Of a DNA stretch of 8,498 nucleotides, positions 1 through 4,538 are shown piece by piece. Position 1 is the stretch's first letter. Every line of letters begins with the position of its first letter. The stretch spans positions 1 to 8,498 of the forward strand of contig JAFSQO010000311.1 of the NCBI GenBank assembly GCA_017446645.1, given 5' to 3'. Under the pieces are notes generated by a model. The model saw only the letters and a program-made list of their open reading frames with translations. It ran no database searches and was not told the DNA's origin. The DNA comes from Synergistaceae bacterium. Lineage in GTDB: Bacteria > Synergistota > Synergistia > Synergistales > Aminobacteriaceae. Both the position numbers and the translations under genes were made by a program.

Positions 1-497
1 TCAATAAACGGCAAATAGGCATCGTAGAGACTTCGCCAATAAGCCTCGCCTGCGTCAATCTCGTCCTGACGGCCACGAGACTTTATGCGCCTCATAATCT
101 CGTCAAACGGGCATTTCACAATAATTAGCAGCTTCGGAAGTTTTACCCTGTGTAATAATGCGTCATAGAGCGTCAAGTAACAACCGAATTCGCTATCTTT
201 AAAATAGCCATTTCTGTAATAAAGCATTGCGTAGACTTTATCGCCGAATATGCTCCTGTCGAGAATATAATTATCTTCTTCGGTGGCACATAAATATTGA
301 GCAAAACGCGTTACCAGAAAGTTTAACTGCATTGGAAAGGCCCAGCGTCTATCATGATGAAACCTGCCGAGTAAGTCATTGGGGTCACGGAATTCTTCAG
401 GCATTATCTTGAAGCCAAGACGCTCTGAAAGCAAATTCACTATTGTAGATTTCCCGCTCGCAGTCATTCCTTCGACTATGATTTGTATCTGTCCCAA
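1..497 (-). CDS. Deoxynucleoside kinase (dNK family), C-terminus cut by window edge
   Basis: Likely phosphorylates a deoxyribonucleoside to its 5'-monophosphate with ATP, in cytoplasmic nucleotide salvage. The visible 165 residues show a Walker A loop GMTASGKST (10-18) after a short beta strand (IQIIVEG), an acidic pair at 34-35 where the family has its catalytic Glu, the family DRS motif in ILDRSIFGD (78-86), and an arginine-rich lid RRIKSRGRQDE (136-146). These appear in the order and spacing expected for the dGK/dAK/dCK-like family. The reading frame is open to the left edge; family members are usually about 200-220 residues, so only the last helices are missing. Start choice: no in-frame ATG precedes the P-loop. 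The first in-frame ATG (residue 11 in this numbering) would delete the first strand and split the P-loop, so I use TTG at 497, 11 nt after AAGGAG (509-514). ATT codons slightly upstream are an alternative. Substrate preference cannot be read from the sequence. The gene stands alone after the tRNA-tail repeat. Confidence 0.85.
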   Translation of the reverse strand, partial: MGQIQIIVEGMTASGKSTIVNLLSERLGFKIMPEEFRDPNDLLGRFHHDRRWAFPMQLNFLVTRFAQYLCATEEDNYILDRSIFGDKVYAMLYYRNGYFKDSEFGCYLTLYDALLHRVKLPKLLIIVKCPFDEIMRRIKSRGRQDEIDAGEAYWRSLYDAYLPFI

Positions 498-508
498 AAT
501 ATTAATTG

Positions 509-538
509 CTCCTTCATGATTATTTATTTGGGATTATA
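509..538 (-). promoter_or_regulatory. Probable -10 box and ribosome binding site of the deoxynucleoside kinase gene
   Basis: On the minus strand a perfect TATAAT lies at 538-533, followed about 20 nt later by AAGGAG at 514-509. There is no convincing -35 hexamer at 16-18 bp (the candidates are AT-rich, such as TAAATT), and that position falls inside the tRNA-tail repeat at 557-575. The -10 and the Shine-Dalgarno are seen directly; calling the pair a promoter is inference. Confidence 0.4.
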
Positions 539-556
539 GCAGATATTCGGGTGAAA

Positions 557-575
557 ATTTACTGGCGGAGAATGG
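557..575 (-). repeat. Orphan tRNA-Ser 3' tail (left copy of a 19-bp direct repeat, attR-like)
   Basis: The 19 bases ATTTACTGGCGGAGAATGG are identical to 1384-1402 and in the same orientation. On the minus strand they read as the last 13 bases of tRNA-Ser, including the acceptor strand ATTCTCC, the discriminator G and CCA, plus six bases of downstream flank. No D arm, anticodon arm or T arm is present here, so this is a fragment and not a second tRNA. The identity ends abruptly on both sides. This is the pattern left when an element recombines into the 3' end of a tRNA gene. An old tandem-duplication remnant is the main alternative. Confidence 0.7.
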
Positions 576-582
576 GGACCAT

Positions 583-598
583 AAAAGTAATTTTTACT
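583..598 (-). terminator. Weak AT-rich hairpin after the YHYH gene, possible terminator
   Basis: Minus strand AGTAA-AAA-TTACT forms a 5-bp stem with a 3-nt loop, followed by TTTTAT. It lies about 43 bp past the YHYH stop codon and before the kinase promoter. The stem is short and lacks GC pairs, so termination would be weak at best. Confidence 0.25.
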
Positions 599-641
599 AA
601 TCCCCTCTGAGTATATGTTAGACAGACCGTGATTTCTTTTC

Positions 642-875
642 TTAACGGCGAACTCTCCGAACCCTTCTGCGTTTTACCCTGCGCCGTCTGACTGTGCGTC
701 TCTTGGGTGCTCTCTTGCTGACTGAATGAGGCCCCCTGTGATAGTGGTACGTGCCTGTCTTGTGATTCATGTGACCCCCGAATCTGTCAAGCCGTCCGGA
801 ATGGGCATCAGCTGTGAATGGGCTAAAGGTCATTAAGCAGGCCAAGAGGATTAGTATCAGCTTACGAAACTTCAT
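642..875 (-). CDS. Small exported YHYH-motif protein with arginine-rich tail
   Basis: A 77-residue protein. Residues 1-24 form a Sec-type signal peptide (basic MKFRK, a hydrophobic stretch, then ADA before the mature HSG). The mature part begins HSGRLDRFGGHMNHKTGTYHYH (written here as HSGRLDRFGG, then HMNHKTGTYHYH), which matches the short YHYH-domain proteins found in many bacteria as secreted or periplasmic proteins of unknown function. The clustered histidines suggest metal binding, which is inference. The last 22 residues contain 13 Arg and 2 Lys in runs such as RRRR and RRR, not something I associate with the family core. Start choice: a GTG at 884 is in frame but lies within the AAGGAGGTGA Shine-Dalgarno itself, so the ATG at 875, 8 nt after AAGGAGG, is the real start. 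It follows the 139-aa gene by 24 bp and is very probably co-transcribed with it. Both lie inside the tRNA-tail repeat unit. Confidence 0.8.
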   Translation of the reverse strand: MKFRKLILILLACLMTFSPFTADAHSGRLDRFGGHMNHKTGTYHYHRGPHSVSKRAPKRRTVRRRRVKRRRVRRVRR

Positions 876-899
876 GCTTTTCACCTCCTTATTTGCATT

Positions 900-1319
900 T
901 TACTTAGAGAACATTAAATGAAACTCAATCGTGAAAATATCCCCCGCCTTAATGCCGTATTTCTTTGCTATTGCGCGGGTTGCCTTCAATACCTTGTTTT
1001 GCTCCACACCGGCCTGATAGAGCGAACGTTCGAGTTCATCACTGATACTTGAGCCAAATTCAAGCGAACTTTTTGCAGCTATTTCACTCGCTGCTTGGTA
1101 TTCAGCAAGAATTTTTCTCTGCTGTGATTCTGATAATTTCTCTAAAACATCGGTGGTCTTTTCGGACTGCCAGATTTCCTCAATTTCCTCAGACAAAAGA
1201 AAACCGTTAGCCTGTAATTTTTCGTTAGCGTTGCGTGAGGCCGTCTCTATGTCGCTTGCAAATACAGTCACGGCAAAGCATAAGAGGACTAGCAGAAACA
1301 GAGCGAAATATTTCTTCAC
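900..1319 (-). CDS. Exported protein of unknown family, 139 aa
   Basis: I do not recognise this family. The N-terminus MKKYFALFLLVLLCFAVTVFA is a clear signal peptide (written as MKKYFALFLL, then VLLCFAVTVFA), with a likely cleavage after FA at about residue 21. The mature part is mostly charged, predicted helical and rich in Glu, Ser, Ala and Lys (about 30-110). A more hydrophobic C-terminus follows, with KYGIKAGDIFTIEFHLMF at about 121-138, which could be a strand-rich end. There are no Cys residues in the mature part and no further membrane segment. The start is GTG at 1319 with only a weak GGTGAT upstream. It is the first gene of a probable two-gene operon with the YHYH protein, which suggests the two exported products act together, but no role can be assigned. 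An amyloid, chaperone or adhesin-type role would be guesswork. Confidence 0.7.
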   Translation of the reverse strand: MKKYFALFLLVLLCFAVTVFASDIETASRNANEKLQANGFLLSEEIEEIWQSEKTTDVLEKLSESQQRKILAEYQAASEIAAKSSLEFGSSISDELERSLYQAGVEQNKVLKATRAIAKKYGIKAGDIFTIEFHLMFSK

Positions 1320-1342
1320 GTAAGATCACCGCGCCTTTCGTT

Positions 1343-1356
1343 ATATAAATTTATAT
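1343..1356. promoter_or_regulatory. 14-bp perfect AT palindrome upstream of the 139-aa gene, possible -10 or operator
   Basis: ATATAAATTTATAT is its own reverse complement and lies 24-37 bp before the GTG start at 1319. Read on the minus strand it supplies a TATAAA -10-like hexamer, but I see no good -35 before it. It may be the core promoter of the two-gene unit, an operator, or simply AT-rich spacer between the tRNA and the gene. Confidence 0.3.
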
Positions 1357-1383
1357 CGCCGGTATTGTGTGATTAGTGATTTT

Positions 1384-1402
1384 ATTTACTGGCGGAGAAT
1401 GG
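1384..1402 (-). repeat. Right copy of the 19-bp direct repeat, at the 3' end of intact tRNA-Ser (attL-like)
   Basis: Identical to 557-575 and in the same orientation. It covers the tRNA's final 13 bases and 6 bases of flank. The distance between the two copies is 827 bp, and the intervening DNA holds exactly two complete small genes. Confidence 0.7.
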
Positions 1403-1477
1403 AGGATTCGAACCCCCGGAGGCTTGCACCTCAATTGATTTCAAGTCAACCGCCATCGACCGCTCGGCCAATTCTCC
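1390..1477 (-). tRNA. tRNA-Ser(UGA)
   Basis: The 88-nt gene folds as a serine tRNA. The acceptor strands GGAGAAT (5') and ATTCTCC (3') pair fully. The anticodon stem GTTGA/TCAAT encloses the loop CTTGAAA with anticodon TGA, which reads UCA and related serine codons. A long variable arm typical of class II tRNAs follows, then a T arm with GGTTCGAATCC. The discriminator is G, and CCA is encoded in the gene. All invariant parts are present, so it should be functional. Its 3' end is the right copy of the 19-bp repeat. Transcription of the two small genes downstream could begin at the tRNA promoter, since I see no terminator between them. Confidence 0.97.
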
Positions 1478-1484
1478 GTAAGAC

Positions 1485-1513
1485 TTGCAGAATTATATCA
1501 CAACTATTACAAT
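1485..1513 (+). promoter_or_regulatory. Candidate citC promoter
   Basis: TTGCAG (1485-1490), a 17-bp spacer, then TACAAT (1508-1513) on the plus strand, about 36 bp before the citC ATG. The -10 matches the sigma-70 consensus at five of six positions and the -35 at three of six. It faces away from, and overlaps, the tRNA-Ser promoter. The citC Shine-Dalgarno AAGGAG follows at about 1531-1536, an unusually long 13 nt or so before the ATG. Confidence 0.35.
1492..1497 (-). promoter_or_regulatory. Probable -10 box of the tRNA-Ser gene
   Basis: Perfect TATAAT on the minus strand, ending 14 bp before the tRNA 5' end, a suitable distance for a short leader. The -35 region (ATGCAA at 17 bp) is poor. 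The box lies within the spacer of the predicted citC promoter on the other strand. Confidence 0.45.
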
Positions 1514-1549
1514 TTTGCATATATTATTTTAAGGAGTGAGTGATTAATC

Positions 1550-2587
1550 ATGACAGTCTCGAAAGTATCTAAATCCGACAAGAGGGCGAATTCCCAGATA
1601 ACACAATTATTGCTGGCTGAAGGCATAAGGCGCGACAGAAATCTCGATTACACCTGCGCAGTTTATGACGAAGATTATAACGTCATAGCAACCGGCAGCT
1701 GTTTCGGGAACACCTTGCGATGTATGGCCGTCAGTCACGCTCATCAGGGTGAAGGCTTGATGAATGAAGTCGTCTCTCACCTGATACAATACGAGTATGA
1801 ACGGGGAATTTACAACTTGTTTCTCTACACTAAATGCAGCTCCGCAAAATTCTTCGGGGATTTGGGATTTTACGAGATTGTCAGAATTGAGGGTCAGGTG
1901 GTCTTCATGGAAAACCGTAAATCAGGCTTTCAGGATTACCTCAACGATTTAGCAAAGACAAGGCGTGACGGTGATAAAATTTCTGCGCTCGTAGTCAATG
2001 CAAATCCCTTTACTCTGGGTCATCAGTACTTGATTGAACGGGCTTCACGTGAAAGCGATGTCCTGCATTTATTCATAGTCAGCGAGGATAAATCACTCGT
2101 GCCGTTTCATGTCCGAAAAAAGCTCGTAATCGAAGGCACTTCACACCTCAAGAATATTATTTATCACGACACAGGAGCTTATATCATCAGCAGTGCTACT
2201 TTCCCAAGCTACTTTCAGAAAGATGACAGCGCAGTAATCGAGAGCCATGCAAATCTGGATTTAAGCATCTTCGTGAAAATCGCGGGAGTTCTGGGGATTA
2301 ATGCACGTTACGTCGGCGAAGAACCTAAGAGCCTCGTTACCGGGATCTACAATCAAATAATGTCCGCAAAACTTCCGGAGAATGATATTCAGTGTATTAT
2401 TATACCAAGATTGCAGTCTCAGGGTCAAGTCATCAGCGCGTCCAACGTCAGGCAGGCACTTAAAGAAGGCAGGTTTGACGAAATTAAATCACTCGTACCG
2501 GAATGCACGTATAAATTTTTCACGTCACCGGAAGCCGGGAAAATCATTGCGGGAATTCAGGGCACTGACAACGTTATTCACTATTGA
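1550..2587 (+). CDS. citC: [Citrate (pro-3S)-lyase] ligase
   Basis: CitC activates citrate lyase by ATP-dependent acetylation of the thiol on the phosphoribosyl-dephospho-CoA prosthetic group of the acyl carrier subunit CitD, as part of anaerobic citrate fermentation. The 345 residues fit the family (about 330-350) and show both its parts. An N-terminal GNAT-like domain covers about 1-125, with CMAVSHAHQGEGLMNEV at 58-74 resembling the acyl-CoA loop. A nucleotidyltransferase domain covers about 145-340, with NANPFTLGH at 150-158 (the (T/H)xGH signature), FPSYFQK at 218-224, and ISASNVRQAL at 295-304 (the ISxSxVR signature). ATG 1550 keeps the whole GNAT domain. No citD, citE, citF, citX, citG or citrate transporter gene is visible: the neighbours are a tRNA and a convergent SDR operon. 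Either the lyase genes lie elsewhere, or the enzyme serves another substrate. The family call is firm; the in vivo role is open. Confidence 0.92.
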   Translation: MTVSKVSKSDKRANSQITQLLLAEGIRRDRNLDYTCAVYDEDYNVIATGSCFGNTLRCMAVSHAHQGEGLMNEVVSHLIQYEYERGIYNLFLYTKCSSAKFFGDLGFYEIVRIEGQVVFMENRKSGFQDYLNDLAKTRRDGDKISALVVNANPFTLGHQYLIERASRESDVLHLFIVSEDKSLVPFHVRKKLVIEGTSHLKNIIYHDTGAYIISSATFPSYFQKDDSAVIESHANLDLSIFVKIAGVLGINARYVGEEPKSLVTGIYNQIMSAKLPENDIQCIIIPRLQSQGQVISASNVRQALKEGRFDEIKSLVPECTYKFFTSPEAGKIIAGIQGTDNVIHY

Positions 2588-2683
2588 CGGGCAGTTATTC
2601 CGCGCTTTGTGTGAACCCCCTCGCCACAAGTGGCCCTCTCCCCCTTGACAGGGGGCGTAATCATTGACGGGCCGTTAATCCGC
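2583..2683. repeat. Hairpin-bearing intergenic block flanked by imperfect 21-bp direct repeats
   Basis: Copies at 2583-2603 and 2663-2683 (core TTGACGGGCNGTT) match at 19 of 21 positions with an 80-bp period. The left copy spans the citC stop codon; the right copy encodes the last residues of the SDR on the other strand. Between them are two stem-loops: GCCA-CAAG-TGGC (2623-2634) and CCCCC-TTGACA-GGGGG (2640-2655), with another C5 run at 2616-2620 that could pair alternatively. The composition is unlike the flanking genes. It resembles a dispersed REP- or MITE-like palindromic element. Neither strand has a U-tract after the hairpins, so it is not a standard terminator, although it separates convergent genes. 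Confidence 0.55.
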
Positions 2684-3422
2684 CGTCAACACATAACACT
2701 TGACCGGTGATAAAGTCAGAAGCAGGGCTGCTCAAGAATAAGGCTGCTGCTGCAATGTCGCTTTTCTGGCCAATCCGGCCTAACGGAATACGGTTAATCA
2801 GGGCATCGTAAAAGCTCCTGTCATCAAGCTGGAACGAGTTAATCTGCGTCCTCACAAATGTCGGAGCTATGGCATTTACGTTAATATTATACTTTCCCCA
2901 TTCGCAGGCTAACTGCTTCGTGTACATGTTCAGGGCACCTTTACTAGTACAGTAGGCTATGTAGTCTTTGTCGGTCCCGATAATGCTCTTGACGCTCGAC
3001 AAATTCACGATTTTACCGGATTTCTGGGGTATCATGAAACGCTTTCCGGCCTCTCGCGTTATATTGTGCAGGGCGTGAATATTCAGGTTCATAACGTCCA
3101 TAAACGAAGCTGCGTCATAATCTTCGGCAGGGAGCAATATATTTTTACCGGCACAGTTCACCAGAATGTCAAGGCGCGGAAGTTCGCTCATCATGGCAAT
3201 TATCGCGTTTTCGTCAAGAATATCGCACTCAAAGACGAGACACTTACGGCCAAGTTCTGAGGCATAACTCGTTATCTCTGCTGACTTCGCACGATGTCCT
3301 GTAATTGCTGTATCGGCTCCGGAACTCAGGAAGGCTTTGGCTATCTCGCTGCCAAGTCCGCCAGTACCTCCGGTTATGAGCGCAAATTTATCATTCAGGC
3401 TAAATAATTTGGCGTAATCCAT
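2661..3422 (-). CDS. Classical short-chain dehydrogenase/reductase (SDR)
   Basis: A 253-residue NAD(P)-dependent oxidoreductase of typical SDR length, with a complete set of motifs: TGGTGGLG nucleotide loop (17-24), D67 in CDIL for adenine contact, NCAG (89-92, consensus NNAG), catalytic N114, S143 in NLSS, Y157 and K161 in YCTSK, and the C-terminal VDGG (245-248). All catalytic residues are intact, so it should be active. Overall form resembles the gluconate 5-dehydrogenase, 2-deoxy-D-gluconate 3-dehydrogenase and 3-oxoacyl-ACP reductase group. Presence in an operon with a YhcH/YiaL-family gene favours a sugar or sugar-acid substrate over fatty acid synthesis, which is inference. ATG 3422 follows GGAG by 9 nt and overlaps the end of the 192-aa gene by 28 bp, indicating translational coupling. 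Its last codons lie in the right copy of the 21-bp repeat. Confidence 0.9.
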   Translation of the reverse strand: MDYAKLFSLNDKFALITGGTGGLGSEIAKAFLSSGADTAITGHRAKSAEITSYASELGRKCLVFECDILDENAIIAMMSELPRLDILVNCAGKNILLPAEDYDAASFMDVMNLNIHALHNITREAGKRFMIPQKSGKIVNLSSVKSIIGTDKDYIAYCTSKGALNMYTKQLACEWGKYNINVNAIAPTFVRTQINSFQLDDRSFYDALINRIPLGRIGQKSDIAAAALFLSSPASDFITGQVLCVDGGLTARQ

Positions 3423-3973
3423 TCGATAATTCTCCGTAAAAAATTCTTATTTCTGACTGCTTCCGGTGCTGTCATGGCTTCGTACAAGTAATCATAGACC
3501 TGTTTCATGGCTTTAGGGTCTGTCTCATGAGTTTTGCTGCTGACTTCCATTTGGGACAAAATCATATCGAACTCCGGTGTATGTCCCAGTGAAGCAAGGG
3601 CCTTCAAGTATTGAACGTCCCATCTAGGCACAATTGCAAGGGTCAGGACGGGTAAATGAAACTTCCTGAAAATGCTGACTTCAGGGCCTTCCGGGAAATA
3701 TCTCAGGTATTGGGCTTTGTCAGTGAAGAAGCGCGTGAATGCCGATTTCCTGCCCCTTACTGTGAAGACTATTGTATCACCGTAGCCACATAAATCAAGG
3801 TTTATGACACCTGAATATTTGCTTAAATCATGAGTGCTGCAAAAGGTTTCGCACTCGTCCTCACTCTCAGGCATTAATAACTCAGCGTTTACGGTGCTTT
3901 TGCTCAAACTTAAATCAGACAAGATTGAGGCTGCTGCTTTGTTGCAAATTTTCGTGAAGAACAAATAGCTCAT
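3395..3973 (-). CDS. Truncated M28 aminopeptidase-like protein, 192 aa
   Basis: I do not recognise a named family, but the C-terminal three quarters resembles the second half of M28 zinc aminopeptidases. An acidic ESEDE (36-40) stands where these enzymes have their Glu-Glu pair; GVINLDLCGYGDT (55-67) matches the NLDxxGxGD segment carrying a metal-binding Asp (D60); FPEGPEVSIFRKFHLPVLTL (93-112) matches the segment before the last strand; and SKTHETDP (146-153) matches the final metal-binding His (H149). The N-terminal part that would hold the first HxD and the bridging Asp is absent, and there is no signal peptide or membrane segment. The first 35 residues look unrelated. The upstream gene is intact and overlaps the start by 4 bp (ATGA), so this is not a simple frameshift remnant of a full peptidase at this site. 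Middle gene of a three-gene operon. It could be a non-catalytic or redesigned metal-binding protein. Gene call is firm, homology call moderate. Confidence 0.7.
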   Translation of the reverse strand: MSYLFFTKICNKAAASILSDLSLSKSTVNAELLMPESEDECETFCSTHDLSKYSGVINLDLCGYGDTIVFTVRGRKSAFTRFFTDKAQYLRYFPEGPEVSIFRKFHLPVLTLAIVPRWDVQYLKALASLGHTPEFDMILSQMEVSSKTHETDPKAMKQVYDYLYEAMTAPEAVRNKNFLRRIIEWITPNYLA

Positions 3974-4476
3974 TCACTAAGGCATGATGACAACGGGACT
4001 TTTATCACGATTTTGCGGATATTTGCCTCAATGCCGTTCACTGCGATTGCGGGGACATGAACGTCCCAAGGGAAATATATTGCGTAAGTGCCGATTTCCA
4101 AAGGGATTAAGCCCTCACGGACTTTTGCGTTGTTCTCATAAAATAATATATCGCGCGGGGTATCCAGTAAATTTTCGCTCACTGTATTAGTGCCGTCATC
4201 GTTGTAAAATGCTGCGTTCTCAGGGCCTCCGGAACTCAAAAACTGCACGTCTATATATTTTCTATGAATTTCGGGGCGCAAGTTTTCCCGTAATCCCGTT
4301 TTGATGTCCAAAACCTGCAAAATCATGTCCGTATCTGCAAGTTTTATCGCGAATTTACCGGGGGCATGATTGGCCAAATCGCCGTCACGCAGGAATTTTA
4401 ACGCTGCTGCCAAGGGTGAAGGCAAAAGCTTTAACTGGGTGTCGAAAAACTCATTATTTACGCTGCCGTATAACAT
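3970..4476 (-). CDS. YhcH/YjgK/YiaL family protein (cupin-like, sugar catabolism)
   Basis: Members of this family (DUF386) are small cytosolic beta-barrel proteins found in sialic acid and sugar-acid catabolic operons; E. coli NanQ/YhcH is reported as an N-acetylneuraminate anomerase. The 168 residues are slightly longer than the usual 150 or so. Signatures visible are EIHRKYIDVQF (69-79, with the likely metal-binding Glu/His), FPWDVHVPA (135-143, with another likely metal-binding His) and IRKIVIKVP (153-161). ATG 4476 follows AAGGAG by 8 nt. It is the first gene of the operon: its stop overlaps the next start as ATGA, and the SDR follows with another overlap. The likely metal-binding residues are kept, so it is probably active, but the substrate sugar cannot be read here because no kinase, lyase or transporter is in view. 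No room for a normal promoter is apparent between it and the rpoC terminator. Confidence 0.88.
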   Translation of the reverse strand: MLYGSVNNEFFDTQLKLLPSPLAAALKFLRDGDLANHAPGKFAIKLADTDMILQVLDIKTGLRENLRPEIHRKYIDVQFLSSGGPENAAFYNDDGTNTVSENLLDTPRDILFYENNAKVREGLIPLEIGTYAIYFPWDVHVPAIAVNGIEANIRKIVIKVPLSSCLSE

Positions 4477-4490
4477 GATTAATTCTCCTT

Positions 4491-4526
4491 AAAAAATCCC
4501 TCCTGCTCTAAAATCACGAACAGGAG
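4491..4526 (-). terminator. Rho-independent terminator of rpoC
   Basis: On the minus strand CTCCTGTTC (4526-4518) pairs with GAGCAGGAG (4508-4500) in a 9-bp stem with one G-U pair and a 9-nt loop. GGA and a run of six T (4496-4491) follow. It begins 12 bp after the rpoC stop codon. The T-run is immediately followed by the AAGGAG ribosome binding site of the YhcH-family gene, so any read-through transcript is directly translatable. Confidence 0.85.
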
Positions 4527-4538
4527 AGAAAGTATATT

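Noticed and set aside
227..412. Plus-strand open frame of 61 codons
   Set aside because: It lies wholly antisense to the deoxynucleoside kinase, whose motifs confirm the minus strand. No ribosome binding site or family resemblance.
476..517. ATG at 517 on the minus strand as the kinase start or a 13-codon leader peptide
   Set aside because: It is out of frame with the kinase, stops after 13 codons, and overlaps the Shine-Dalgarno rather than following one.
876..884. GTG at 884 as start of the YHYH gene
   Set aside because: That GTG is part of the AAGGAGGTGA ribosome binding site; the ATG at 875 has correct spacing and begins a standard signal peptide.
2382..2648. Plus-strand open frame of 88 codons across the end of citC
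   Set aside because: It is a shifted frame over citC and the hairpin repeat; the product has no recognisable features.
2640..2655. CCCCC-TTGACA-GGGGG hairpin as a bidirectional terminator, or its TTGACA as a -35 box
   Set aside because: There is no U-tract on either side for termination, and no -10 box at suitable spacing after TTGACA; it is better explained as part of a repeat element.
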